DNA of 18,995 bases from Pseudomonadota bacterium (GCA_021323815.1 JAJPKG010000351.1:1-18995), one strand, 5' to 3'. Shown: positions 1 through 8,267, counted from the first letter of the stretch. Notes: generated by a model from the letters alone, not told the origin. A program made the numbers and translations.

Positions 1-699
1 GCCATCAGCGCCCTGAATGATTATCGCGACCGCGCTGCCGATGCCAGCAACCCCCAGAAACGCAAGCCGCTGGTGACGGGAGCGATCTCGCCGCCGTTCG
101 CGCTCTGGGCGGCCATCATCCTTGCCGCCGCGATGGTTGTGCTCTTCATCCCCTATGGTCCCGTCAGCCTCGCTCTGGCATGCGTCTTCCTGGCGTTGGG
201 CTTTGCCTATGATCTCGGCGTCAAATCCACGCCGTTCAGCGGCCTCATGCTCGGCCTGGCATTCCCCACCATTCCCCTGCTGGCGTGGGATATCTTCGCG
301 CGCCTCACCCCGGCGCTGTTCACCGCGTTGCCGCTGGGCCTTTTCCTCGGCATCGGCCTCCACCTGGCCGACGCGCTGCCCGATGCCGAAGCCGATGCCG
401 CCGCCGGGGTGCGCGGCCTGACGCAGGTGCTTGGGAATTATGCGCCTCTTGCCTGTTGGATTGCTTTCGCGTCGGCGATCATCCTTTGCGCGGTCCTGAT
501 TCCGTTCACCCCCACACCGCCACGCCAATGGGTCGTAGCACTCGTTGGGATCGGCGCGACGCTATTACTGCTAGCCGCCATCTTCACCTTTCGCGCGCCC
601 AGCCTGCCTGATGGCGCGCATTTCAAGCGCCATTTCTTGTTATTGGTGACGGATGCACTGCTCTTGGTCGTCGCATGGTTTCTCGCTGTCGCGGTATAA
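1..699 (+). CDS. UbiA-family prenyltransferase, 5' end outside window
   Basis: This is the 3' part of an integral-membrane aromatic prenyltransferase, a family that transfers an isoprenoid chain from a polyprenyl diphosphate to an aromatic or related acceptor. The reading frame is open from base 1, so the start lies upstream. Window residues 6-14 read NDYRDRAAD, the first Asp-rich Mg-diphosphate motif, followed by KRKPL. The second motif, DALPDAEAD, is at residues 124-132 and is followed by GVRGL. YDLGVKSTP at about residues 70-78 matches the Y-x-L-x-x-K-x-TP loop seen in many family members. At least five hydrophobic segments follow. The acceptor (a quinone, chlorophyll or haem precursor, or a lipid) cannot be told from the sequence. 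The gene stops at 697-699, and the next gene starts about 200 bases later. Confidence 0.9.
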   Translation, partial: AISALNDYRDRAADASNPQKRKPLVTGAISPPFALWAAIILAAAMVVLFIPYGPVSLALACVFLALGFAYDLGVKSTPFSGLMLGLAFPTIPLLAWDIFARLTPALFTALPLGLFLGIGLHLADALPDAEADAAAGVRGLTQVLGNYAPLACWIAFASAIILCAVLIPFTPTPPRQWVVALVGIGATLLLLAAIFTFRAPSLPDGAHFKRHFLLLVTDALLLVVAWFLAVAV

Positions 700-806
700 T
701 CAATGATGTCATTGTGCCAATCACAGCCCGGAGGGGGTTCTGTTCCGAGCCGGGGCAAATGATGCTAGCGATCAATGCTCCTGGTGGGCGTTGCGGGCAT
801 GGATCG

Positions 807-827
807 CGCTCGTTGAACGGACGAGCG
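807..827. other. 7-bp hairpin in the UbiA/APH gap
   Basis: CGCTCGT and ACGAGCG form a perfect 7-bp inverted repeat around a 7-base loop in the 207-base gap between the prenyltransferase and the phosphotransferase. No T run follows, so it is not a standard intrinsic terminator. It could be a leader structure or an operator, and I see no recognisable riboswitch around it. Confidence 0.35.
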
Positions 828-906
828 AGGCATGCCATCGCCCCTACAGGTATTGCAAACGGTGCCTGTTGAATGCCTTCCACTCCACTGCTCATCTGAG
901 GTTCCC

Positions 907-2070
907 ATGTTGCTGCCACATCCCCCCGTGTTCGCGTCACTCAGCGAATTGACTGCGCCCCAGACCTTGCGCGCTTTGCTAGGTTTGCCGGAAGGCGCGT
1001 GGACCGTCTTCATCAACCAGATGGAAGGCGGGCTGAGCGGCGCGACGCTGGAACGCATCAGCCTCTCGAACGGCGATCTCTTTGCCAACGCTGTCCTCAA
1101 ACACATCAACGCCGGAACAAACTGGCTGATGCATGCCTCCGGCGACGCGCGGGGCCGCGAGATCGCCTTCACCCAATCGGACCTGTGGGAGCGCATGCCG
1201 CAAGCCATCCGCGTGCCGGTGCTGGGCGTGGCACAATGGTCGGCGGGCGAGGGCGCGCTGCTGATGCCCGATCTCACCCCCGTCGTCTATCCGTCGTCTC
1301 TGTGCTATGAACCCGCCGACGAGCATCTGGTGGCGCGCATCATCGATCATCTGGCGGCGATGCATGCTGCTTTCTGGGAATATCCGGGCCTGCGCGATCA
1401 TCCCTGGCTGGCCACCCCCGCCGATGCCTTTCTGACGCTGACCGTCGAGCGGCTGGGGCAATCCACCGGCATGCAGCCGGGCATCGACACCTATGGCGAC
1501 CAGGCCATGCGCATGTGGCCCTATCTCTGGCGCTTCTTGGACGACGAGGACGGCACGACGATTTGGCACACGTTGATGAATCCCAGCGCCCTGCTGGCAG
1601 CAGCCGGCGCGGCACCCGCAACGCTGGCGCACGGCGACACGTGGATCGCAAACATGGGCGGGCTTTCTCCGACCCCGCTGCACGACGCCACCGCCGATCT
1701 CGCCCGCGCGCAGGGCGAGGCTGCGCCCGTCGAACAACTGGTGCTGCTGGACTGGGCGCTGGTCACCGCCGGACCGGCCACCTTCGACAGCCTGTGGCTG
1801 GCGCATACCTGGCACACGCTCGATCCCTTGCACACGCTGGAACTGCACCGCGCCGCGCTGCTGCGTCACGGCGTCACGGCGGTGCAAGATGACGCCACCT
1901 GGGCGCTGCTGTGCGATCTCGGTTGGGTACGCACCTTCTTGATGGGCGCGGAATGGATGGTGCGCGACGTGCGCGGCTCGCAAACCGACGAAGAAGACCG
2001 CGACGCCCGCGCCCGCCTGGCCTCATGGGCGCGCCGCGCCGTCGAAATCATCCGCGCTCGCGGCTGGTAG
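907..2070 (+). CDS. Aminoglycoside phosphotransferase (APH)-fold kinase family protein
   Basis: This 387-residue protein has the protein-kinase-like fold of the APH/choline-kinase superfamily, in which an ATP gamma-phosphate is moved to a small-molecule hydroxyl. Residues 242-249 read HGDTWIAN, the catalytic-loop motif HGDxxxxN. LDWALVTAGP at residues 281-290 is the metal-binding Asp segment (Asp282). Lys65 in NAVLKHI is a plausible ATP-binding lysine. I chose the ATG at 907 because TGAGG lies 5 bases upstream; the in-frame ATG at 832 has GAGG only one base away and adds a poorly conserved-looking leader. The stop is 15 bases before the M24 peptidase start, so the two are probably co-transcribed. 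The substrate is unknown, and there is no reason to call it a resistance gene. Confidence 0.8.
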   Translation: MLLPHPPVFASLSELTAPQTLRALLGLPEGAWTVFINQMEGGLSGATLERISLSNGDLFANAVLKHINAGTNWLMHASGDARGREIAFTQSDLWERMPQAIRVPVLGVAQWSAGEGALLMPDLTPVVYPSSLCYEPADEHLVARIIDHLAAMHAAFWEYPGLRDHPWLATPADAFLTLTVERLGQSTGMQPGIDTYGDQAMRMWPYLWRFLDDEDGTTIWHTLMNPSALLAAAGAAPATLAHGDTWIANMGGLSPTPLHDATADLARAQGEAAPVEQLVLLDWALVTAGPATFDSLWLAHTWHTLDPLHTLELHRAALLRHGVTAVQDDATWALLCDLGWVRTFLMGAEWMVRDVRGSQTDEEDRDARARLASWARRAVEIIRARGW

Positions 2071-2085
2071 ATAAGGAGCTTCCTC

Positions 2086-3240
2086 ATGAAAAATCCTGTC
2101 ATCCAGCGGCGTGCCGCCGTGCGGGAACGCATGCGCCAGGCCGGGCTGGATGCTTTGCTCATCAGCAATCCGCAGAATCGCTATTATGTGACGGGGTTTT
2201 ATGGTCACGACGACGGCGAAGACTCTGCCGGGCGCGTGGTGCTGACCCATGACGCCGTTGTCTTGCTCACCGACGGGCGCTACACCGAACAGGCGCGTGA
2301 AGAAGCGCCGGATGTGGCGGTGGTGGACCGGCGCGAGCCGCTGGCGCAGTTGGTGGCGGCGACGCTGCGCGATCTCGGCTGGCAGCGCGCCCAAACCGGC
2401 CAGACCCCGCGCATGCTGGGCGTGGAAGCGGATCACCTGACGCTGGCACAGGGGCAGGCGCTCAGCAAAGGGGGACGACGCCTCTTCAGAGTGGTGGCCA
2501 CACGCCGGTTGATCGAACCGTTGCGCGCCGTCAAGTCCCCTGAAGAGATCGCGCTGACACGCCGCGCCACCGAGATCACCTGCCAGACGTTCGAGCATCT
2601 GCTGCGCTTCTTGCGCCAGCCGGATCTCACCGAGCAGCAGGTGGCGGCGGAGATCTACGTCACCATGCTGCGGCTGGGCGCGGAAGATCTGGCGTTTGAC
2701 AGCATCGTGGCCACCGGAGCGAACGGCGCGCGGCCTCACGCCACGCCGGGCGCGCGGGTGTTGCAGCCGGGCGAGCCGATCATCATCGACATGGGAGCGA
2801 AATTCCGGGGTTATTGCGCCGACATGACCCGCACCGTCTTTCTGGATGACGCGCCGCCGGTTTGGCGCGAACGCTATGCGCATGTGCTGGCCGCCAACGA
2901 AACCTGCGAGCGCGATCTGCGCGCCGGCATGACCGGCCAGGCCGCCGACGCCCTGGCGCGTGAGAGCCTGGCCCGCGCCGGCCTGGCCGAGCGCTATATT
3001 CACGGCACCGGGCATGGCACCGGATTGGAGATCCACGAAGATCCGCTCCTGAGCTACCATTCCGCGCCGGAGGTCGTCGTGCCGGAAGGCAGCATCGTCA
3101 CCGTCGAGCCGGGGGTCTATTTCACCGGCGAAGGCGGCATTCGCATCGAAGACGCGGTGGTGGTACGGCGCGACGGCCGCGAGGTGCTGACCACCGCGCC
3201 GAAAAATATCGATGCCATGATCGTGCGCCGCCATGACTGA
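2086..3240 (+). CDS. M24-family Xaa-Pro aminopeptidase/dipeptidase
   Basis: This 384-residue cytoplasmic metallopeptidase of the pita-bread fold removes residues N-terminal to proline. An N-terminal creatinase-like domain (about residues 5-145) precedes the catalytic domain (about 150-375). All five expected metal ligands are visible: Asp235 and Asp246 (IDMGAKFRGYCADMTRT), His310 (HGTGHGTG), Glu341 (VEPGVYF) and Glu355 (RIEDAV). His218 and His317 fit the other conserved active-site histidines. AAGGAG at 2072-2077 sits 8 bases before the ATG. The gene follows the APH-fold kinase by 15 bases and precedes the eIF2B-family gene by 50 bases, which suggests one transcript. Sequence alone cannot separate aminopeptidase P from prolidase activity. 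Confidence 0.92.
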   Translation: MKNPVIQRRAAVRERMRQAGLDALLISNPQNRYYVTGFYGHDDGEDSAGRVVLTHDAVVLLTDGRYTEQAREEAPDVAVVDRREPLAQLVAATLRDLGWQRAQTGQTPRMLGVEADHLTLAQGQALSKGGRRLFRVVATRRLIEPLRAVKSPEEIALTRRATEITCQTFEHLLRFLRQPDLTEQQVAAEIYVTMLRLGAEDLAFDSIVATGANGARPHATPGARVLQPGEPIIIDMGAKFRGYCADMTRTVFLDDAPPVWRERYAHVLAANETCERDLRAGMTGQAADALARESLARAGLAERYIHGTGHGTGLEIHEDPLLSYHSAPEVVVPEGSIVTVEPGVYFTGEGGIRIEDAVVVRRDGREVLTTAPKNIDAMIVRRHD

Positions 3241-3290
3241 AGGATGGACAGGGACATCCCCAGCGCGGGATCGCTGTTGGAGAAGCAATC

Positions 3291-4205
3291 ATGAACGCAT
3301 CTGATGATCTGCGACACCATATCGCGTCAGAGATCGCGGCGATTCGCGGGGATCACGAGCGGGGGGCGAGCGCCATCGCTCAGCGGGCGGTGCGGCTGCT
3401 GCGCGCCATCTGCCGGGCGGGGATTTCCGGCGACGCGCCGGCTGCGGATGCACTTGCTCTGCTGCGCGAGACGTGCGACCAGGTGGAAGGGGCGCGGCCC
3501 AGCATGGCTCCGCTGGCGCACGTCGCCCGTCGCGTGGCGCTGGCCGCGGGCGGGGATGACGCGCTGCCCGCATTGCAGGCGGCGCAATCAACCATCGACG
3601 CGCTTATCACTGAGGCACAAGTCGCCCCTGAACACATTGGCGCGCGCTTGATGGAACGGCTGCCGGAACACGCGCGCATTGTCACGCTCAGCCGTTCCGC
3701 GACCGTAACCCGCGTCTTGCAGTCCGCCGCTGAGCATATCGCTGCCGTCACCTGCCTGGAATCGCGCCCCGGCGGCGAGGGGGCCGACGCCGCCCGCGAG
3801 ATCGCCGCCGCGTTGCCGCATGCTCGTGCGCGCCTGGTCGCGGATGCCGCCATGTCTCTCGCCGTTGCCGAGGCTGACTGTGCCGTTGCCGGCGTGGATG
3901 CCTTGCTCGCCGAAGGATATGCCGTCAACAAGACCGGCACGCATCCCCTGGCGCTGGCCGCCCAGGCCGCGCATATTCCCATGTATGTGCTCGCTGAGCG
4001 CGCCAAAATCGCTCCCGCCGACTGGCAGTGGCAGCCCGAACGCTTCGATCCCGCCCTCATCGCGCCAAATCCCATCCCCGGCGTCACCGTCGAAGCGGTC
4101 GTCTTTGAGCGCGTGCCGCTCGCGCTGGTGACGGTCATCGGCCCCGGCGGCATCACCACCCCCGATGAGATCCGCCGGATTGCTCACGAACTGATCGCGC
4201 GCTGA
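3291..4205 (+). CDS. eIF2B alpha/beta/delta (MtnA/R15P isomerase) superfamily protein
   Basis: This 304-residue protein belongs to the IF-2B family, which includes methylthioribose-1-phosphate isomerase, ribose-1,5-bisphosphate isomerase and the regulatory eIF2B subunits. VNKTGTHPLALAAQ (residues 212-225) is the family NKxGT block, with the conserved Asp203 ahead of it (GVDALLAEG). ESRPGGEGADAAREI (157-171) matches the ExRP segment, and VFERVPLALVTVIGPGGITTPDE (271-293) is the C-terminal FDxTPP-like region in diverged form. The position where sugar-phosphate isomerases carry the catalytic Cys reads LSRSATV (133-139), so Ser replaces Cys. The N-terminal 110 residues are helical. GGAGAAG lies 5 bases before the ATG. 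Its role is unknown; it may bind a sugar phosphate or nucleotide without isomerase activity. Confidence 0.78.
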   Translation: MNASDDLRHHIASEIAAIRGDHERGASAIAQRAVRLLRAICRAGISGDAPAADALALLRETCDQVEGARPSMAPLAHVARRVALAAGGDDALPALQAAQSTIDALITEAQVAPEHIGARLMERLPEHARIVTLSRSATVTRVLQSAAEHIAAVTCLESRPGGEGADAAREIAAALPHARARLVADAAMSLAVAEADCAVAGVDALLAEGYAVNKTGTHPLALAAQAAHIPMYVLAERAKIAPADWQWQPERFDPALIAPNPIPGVTVEAVVFERVPLALVTVIGPGGITTPDEIRRIAHELIAR

Positions 4206-4421
4206 TGCTTCCGTTGCATCATTCGTGCGGTTTATGTTTATGGCAGATGGGAGCACGACATCGGCGCACGCTCCTGTGCATCGCCAGGGAGCCATTATTG
4301 GCGTACGCCACTGCCGCTCTCGCTCAAATGCATGCGCCGGGAGATAGTGTTCTCCTCACGCTTTTAACAGGTTTGGGATATACTGTGGACGAACAGGCAG
4401 GGAACACAGCGGGAGGCGCTC

Positions 4422-5210
4422 ATGAGCGAGAATCCAACGGCGATTGCAACCTATTTGATGGATATGGACGGGGTGCTGATTCGCGGCACCCACCTCATTC
4501 CGGGGGCAGATGCCTTCATCGAACGGCTGCGGGCAGCGGGCAAGCCATTCTTGATCCTCACCAACAATTCGATGTACACCCCGCGCGATTTGCAGGCACG
4601 GTTGGAACGTATCGGGCTGCACGTGCAGACCCACGAGCTGTTCACCTCAGGGCTGGCGACGGCGCAATTCTTGAAGCAACAGAAGCCCAACGGAACGGCT
4701 TATGTCATCGGCGAGTCGGGCTTGACGACGGCCATGCACGACGCGGGATTCATCCTGACCGATGCGCGCCCCGATTACGTGGTGCTGGGCGAGACCATCA
4801 CCTATAGCTTCCAGCGTCTCACGCAAGCGATCCGCCTGATCATGGAAGGGGCGCGCTTCATCGCCACCAATCCGGATGTCATCGGCCCGACGGAAACGGG
4901 GATGGTGCCGGCGACCGGCGCAGTTGCCGCACTCATTGCCGAGGCAACGGGCGTGAAGCCCTATTATGTCGGCAAGCCGAACCCGCTGATGATGCGCTCG
5001 GCCTTGCGCCAGATCGGCGGCCATTCGGAATCATCGGTGATGATTGGCGACCGAATGGACACCGACATCATTGCCGGCACAGAATCGGGCATGCGCACCG
5101 TGTTGGTGCTGACCGGCGTGACGGCACGCGAGCACGTGGAGCGCTTCCCCTATCGCCCGACGCACATCCTCGAATCGGTGGCGGAGATCGATCCAGCGAC
5201 GCTGGCCTAA
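4422..5210 (+). CDS. HAD-IIA hydrolase (NagD/4-nitrophenylphosphatase-like)
   Basis: This 262-residue phosphatase of the haloacid dehalogenase superfamily is of the subtype with a C2 cap, as in NagD, PGP and AraL. Motif I is MDMDGVL with nucleophile Asp14 and acid/base Asp16. Motif II is LTNNS (46-50), motif III Lys185 in VGKPNP, and motif IV is IGDRMDTD (208-215). The cap lies between about residues 75 and 180. GGGAGG at 4411-4416 is 5 bases before the ATG, which fixes the start. The natural substrate is probably a small phosphomonoester such as a nucleotide, sugar phosphate or phosphoglycolate, and cannot be chosen from the sequence. The 216-base upstream gap contains a TATACT at 4379-4384, but no convincing -35 box stands at the right distance. 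Confidence 0.92.
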   Translation: MSENPTAIATYLMDMDGVLIRGTHLIPGADAFIERLRAAGKPFLILTNNSMYTPRDLQARLERIGLHVQTHELFTSGLATAQFLKQQKPNGTAYVIGESGLTTAMHDAGFILTDARPDYVVLGETITYSFQRLTQAIRLIMEGARFIATNPDVIGPTETGMVPATGAVAALIAEATGVKPYYVGKPNPLMMRSALRQIGGHSESSVMIGDRMDTDIIAGTESGMRTVLVLTGVTAREHVERFPYRPTHILESVAEIDPATLA

Positions 5211-5257
5211 TGCTCCCCATCTGCGGCGGTGACGGCGAGGACCTTTGGGCTATGATC

Positions 5258-5286
5258 TTCATAAATCATGCATGTGTCGCTACAAT
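5258..5286 (+). promoter_or_regulatory. Candidate promoter of the sugar dehydrogenase gene
   Basis: TTCATA (5258-5263) and TACAAT (5281-5286) are separated by 17 bases and match the housekeeping consensus at 4/6 and 5/6 positions. They lie about 107 bases before the ATG at 5393, leaving a leader of about 100 bases. A 6-bp inverted repeat, GGCACG/CGTGCC at 5343-5348 and 5361-5366, falls in that leader. Confidence 0.35.
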
Positions 5287-5392
5287 GCGGATGTGTTATC
5301 ACACCGCGAGGCATCACGGATAGACTCCTCCGATTCACATTAGGCACGCGGCATTACAGCCGTGCCACGATGTAGACCGAGGATCGTCCCAC

Positions 5393-7849
5393 ATGAACCA
5401 TCCCTTTTCCCCCACGCGCCGGCAAAGCAACATGCCGGCGCGGCTCTTGCCGATGGCGTTGCTCGTCGTCATGGCGGCCCTGTTGTCGCTGCCAGGGACG
5501 CGCGCGCAGGCGGCATCCGCTTTCCCCGGCACCTATTCCCCCACCGGCGGTGTGCCTGCGGGCTTTGCCAAAACCCAACTGGCGCATGGCCTGAAAAATC
5601 CGACCGTCTTCACCTTTGCGCCTAACGGCGACATCTACATCGGCGAGCAGAGCGGCACCATTCTGCTTTATCACAACGGCGCGGTGCAACCCACCCCGGT
5701 TGGCACGCTCAACACCGATGGCTCCGCCGAAAAGGGCTTGCTGGGCATGGCGCTGGACCCCAACTTCGCCGGCAACGGCTACATCTACGTTTCCTATACC
5801 ACAACCGACGAGCATGCCCAGGTGTCGCGCTTCACCATCCAAAACGGCGCGCTCAACATGGCCAGCGAAAAGGTCATCTATAAGGGCAATCAGGCGCAGA
5901 ACCCGCATCACAGCGCCAACGACCTGCACATCGGGCCGGATGGCAAACTGTGGTGGTCGGTGGGCGACAACGTGCCGTCCATCACCAACGCGCAGACCTT
6001 GACCAACATCTATGGCAAAATTCTGCGCTTCAACCTGGATGGCTCCATCCCCGCCGACAACCCGTTCATTCACATCCCCGGCGCGGTTCCGGCGATCTAT
6101 GCCTACGGCTTGCGCAACCCGTTCCGCTTCTCGTTCCTGCCGGATGGCCGCGCCATCGTGGCTGACACCGGCTCGAGTTATTGGGAAGAACTGAACGTCA
6201 TCCAGCCCGGCGGCAACTATGGCTGGGACTTCGTGGAAGGCGACTGCGGCAGTTGTGGGTATATCAACCCCGTCTATGCCTATGGCCACGTGCCGGTGGA
6301 CGGCGCGATCTCGGCCATCGCGGCATATGCGGGTAACACCTTCCCCAGCGCCTATCAGCACGTCGTCTTCTTCGGCGATTACAATCGGGGCGACATCGAG
6401 GCCGTCGCGTTCGATCCCACCTACACCACCGCGATCTCCGACACAGTCTTCGATAATTCCGCCGGCACCATTGCAGATCTGCAAGAGGGACCGGACGGCA
6501 ACCTCTATTACGTCAGCATCTTCGAGGGGACCTTCACCAAGATCACCGCGCCCGGTCCCTTCCCGGCGGTGAAAATCACGGCGCATCAGCACCAACTGCG
6601 CAATAACGCCGCCCCATCGGCACAGATCACCGCGCCCAGCACCTATAACGCAGGCGACACCATCCATTTCAGCGGCACTGCCAGCGACCCGACCGATGGC
6701 GCGCTGCCCGCCAGCGCCTATACCTGGCAGGTAGATTTCATGGCGAACGGCGTGGCCAAGCCCTTTTATACCCAAGAGGTGCCACACCCGTTCTCCGGCC
6801 CCACCAGCGGCGTCACCAGCGGCAGCTTCACCATCCCCACCGATCTCTCGAACACCGCCGGCACGTTTTATCGCATCACCCTGACAGTGACGGATTCGCA
6901 GGGCAATTCGACGACCGTGACGAAGGATCTGCATCCCAACCTGGCGACCTGGACGGTCGGCACCAACATCCCCGGCGCAGCGTATGTCATTGACGGCACC
7001 TGGCACACCGGACCCTTCACGAAACAAGACGTGGTGGGCGTGCAGCACGTGCTGAGCGGCGTTCCCACCCAACTGATCGGCGCGGCGCGCTATCGCTTCA
7101 ACGGCTGGGCCGACGGCCACGCGCTGAACGATATCTTCACCGTCTCGCCTTCGGGCAACAGCTTCATCGCCGATTATGAAGCGGTCACCAGCACCCTGCC
7201 CGCCGGCTGGCAGAGCGTGGATATCGGCAGCCCGCTGATGAGCGGCACGGCGGACTATGCCGTCACCAGCCAGAGCTTCTATGTTGATGGTTCCGGCATG
7301 GATATCTATGGCACCCATGACCAGTTCCACTACGTTTATCAGGCACTCAACGGCAACGGCACCATCATTGCGCGCGTGCGCTATCAAACGGTGTCGAGCG
7401 CCTGGGCGAAGGCGGGGGTGATGATCAAACAGTCCGCGACGGCGGGCGCGTCGTATGTGAACGCGCTGGTCACGCCGACCGTCAGCCCTAACACGCCCAA
7501 CATCAATGGGGTGAATTGCACCCCGGATGGCTGTGATGCACCCTTGCCGCCGATCACCCCGTCGGTGGGCTACGGCATTCGCATGCAATATAACTTCAGT
7601 GGCAGCAGGTCGGTGACGGCCCCCGTCGCGGGCTTCAACTCCCCCAACGAATGGCTCAAGTTGCAGCGTTCCGGCAACACCTTCACCTCGTGGTATTCCA
7701 CCGACGGCATCACATGGTATCTCATTGGCAAGACGACGAGCGTCACCATGACCGGTCCCGTCACCATCGGCCTGTTTGTCTGCTCGCACAACGTCGGCCA
7801 GCTTTCCACGGTGGCTTTCGACAACGTCAGCATCGTCGCCGGTCCATAG
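5393..7849 (+). CDS. Secreted PQQ-type aldose (glucose/sorbosone) dehydrogenase with C-terminal accessory domains
   Basis: This 818-residue exported protein starts with a signal peptide: a basic N-terminus, hydrophobic residues 18-33 and likely cleavage after TRAQA at residue 40. Residues about 55-390 form a six-bladed beta-propeller of the soluble glucose/sorbosone dehydrogenase family. Family signatures are GLLGMALDPNFAGNGYIYVS (115-134), GPDGKLWWSVGD (181-192), YGKILRFNLDG (207-217), GLRNPFRFSF (239-248) and PGGNYGWDFVEG (272-283). His172 or His173 in PHHSANDL fits the catalytic histidine. Residues about 405-515 resemble the PKD/Ig-like domain common after such propellers (NAGDTIHFSGTASDPTDG). 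Residues about 605-818 look like a DUF1349/concanavalin-like jelly roll (AGVMIKQS). GAGGAT lies 8 bases before the ATG; the in-frame ATG at 5432 would still leave a signal peptide. Substrate and PQQ dependence are inferred. Confidence 0.88.
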   Translation: MNHPFSPTRRQSNMPARLLPMALLVVMAALLSLPGTRAQAASAFPGTYSPTGGVPAGFAKTQLAHGLKNPTVFTFAPNGDIYIGEQSGTILLYHNGAVQPTPVGTLNTDGSAEKGLLGMALDPNFAGNGYIYVSYTTTDEHAQVSRFTIQNGALNMASEKVIYKGNQAQNPHHSANDLHIGPDGKLWWSVGDNVPSITNAQTLTNIYGKILRFNLDGSIPADNPFIHIPGAVPAIYAYGLRNPFRFSFLPDGRAIVADTGSSYWEELNVIQPGGNYGWDFVEGDCGSCGYINPVYAYGHVPVDGAISAIAAYAGNTFPSAYQHVVFFGDYNRGDIEAVAFDPTYTTAISDTVFDNSAGTIADLQEGPDGNLYYVSIFEGTFTKITAPGPFPAVKITAHQHQLRNNAAPSAQITAPSTYNAGDTIHFSGTASDPTDGALPASAYTWQVDFMANGVAKPFYTQEVPHPFSGPTSGVTSGSFTIPTDLSNTAGTFYRITLTVTDSQGNSTTVTKDLHPNLATWTVGTNIPGAAYVIDGTWHTGPFTKQDVVGVQHVLSGVPTQLIGAARYRFNGWADGHALNDIFTVSPSGNSFIADYEAVTSTLPAGWQSVDIGSPLMSGTADYAVTSQSFYVDGSGMDIYGTHDQFHYVYQALNGNGTIIARVRYQTVSSAWAKAGVMIKQSATAGASYVNALVTPTVSPNTPNINGVNCTPDGCDAPLPPITPSVGYGIRMQYNFSGSRSVTAPVAGFNSPNEWLKLQRSGNTFTSWYSTDGITWYLIGKTTSVTMTGPVTIGLFVCSHNVGQLSTVAFDNVSIVAGP

Positions 7850-7875
7850 TGCTTGCCCGCATGCCGCAGCGCGCA

Positions 7876-7901
7876 GAGCCGGGGGCTAAACCCCCCGGCT
7901 C
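7876..7901 (+). terminator. Strong GC-rich hairpin after the sugar dehydrogenase gene
   Basis: GAGCCGGGGG and CCCCCGGCTC form a perfect 10-bp stem around the loop CTAAAC, starting 27 bases after the stop codon. There is no T tract on either strand, so it may act as a factor-assisted terminator, an mRNA-stabilising 3' structure, or an interspersed palindrome. Confidence 0.5.
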
Positions 7902-8023
7902 GGAAACGTGCAGCATTCACCACCTAATATCCCTACCTATGCCTCACAGCCGCATGCCATCCCGCATGTTGCGATCCGCTCGCTGGGCACGGAAGCGCTG
8001 CACCTGCGCGACGGTGCGCAACC

Positions 8024-8160
8024 ACGCTTGACACTCCCCTGGCTCAAGCCGAGGGGATTCTTCCACCCCCGCCCGCCCAGAGGGACGAGCAGCATACGGA
8101 TGCTGGCTCACACCAGCAACATGCCGCGTGTCAACACGGACTGCGCCTGCCTGCCGAAAT
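8024..8160 (-). mobile_element. Probable right-end remnant of an IS200/IS605 (tnpB-type) element
   Basis: Reading the minus strand, GAATCCCCTCGGCTTGAGCC is followed by AGGGGAGTGTCAAG (8027-8060). I recall this imperfect hairpin form (CCCCT-CGGCT / AGCC-AGGGG, with one base bulged) from just after tnpB in IS200/IS605-type elements. It finishes in TCAA, the right cleavage tetranucleotide known for IS608. Just upstream on the same strand are two more small hairpins, TGCTGG/CCAGCA (8101-8118) and CGTG/CACG (8127-8138). The frame through here reads VEESPRLEPGECQ, which resembles a decayed TnpB C-terminus. No left end, tnpA or intact tnpB is present in the window. The call rests on pattern memory, not on a search. 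Confidence 0.45.
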
Positions 8161-8162
8161 AC

Positions 8163-8267
8163 GTGATGGCTTCGCAGGGCCTCAGGCAACGTCTTGAGGA
8201 GTGCCGGTTGCGCGTCGATGCCGATCAATACCGAATCGCCGGATTCGATAAGAGTATGCTGCGCCAT
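8163..8267 (-). pseudogene. N-terminal fragment of an isochorismatase-family cysteine hydrolase
   Basis: A strong ribosome-binding site (AGGAG, four bases before the ATG at 8267) starts a frame whose first 35 residues contain LIESGDSVLIGIDAQPALLK. This matches the first strand and Asp of isochorismatase-like hydrolases (typically xxSVLxxIDxQxxFL, with the catalytic Asp in IDxQ). A full member would be 180-220 residues and continue with a catalytic Lys and Cys. Here the similarity ends at about residue 35, where the frame runs into the IS200/IS605-like sequence and continues as non-homologous sequence to 7944. The ATG is 12 bases after the stop of the GT2 gene, so it was once the second gene of that operon. 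It is probably nonfunctional. Confidence 0.55.

Noticed and set aside
695..700. A perfect TATAAT at the end of the UbiA gene
   Set aside because: No acceptable -35 box occurs 15-19 bases upstream and there is no TGn extension; the next well-supported start is 200 bases away. It may be chance within the coding end and stop codon.
2023..3288. A 421-codon minus-strand frame opposite the M24 peptidase
   Set aside because: The plus strand has all five metal ligands of M24 and a ribosome site. The minus frame is a codon-bias shadow.
4379..4384. TATACT upstream of the HAD gene
   Set aside because: The bases at the -35 distance (TCACGC or CTCACG) do not resemble TTGACA, so I did not call a promoter, although one is possible.
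5354..7789. An 811-codon open frame antisense to the sugar dehydrogenase gene
   Set aside because: The plus-strand frame has a signal peptide and clear family motifs. The antisense translation is rich in Gly, Val, Asp, Arg and Ala without any recognisable domain, which is expected from the complement of a GC-rich gene.
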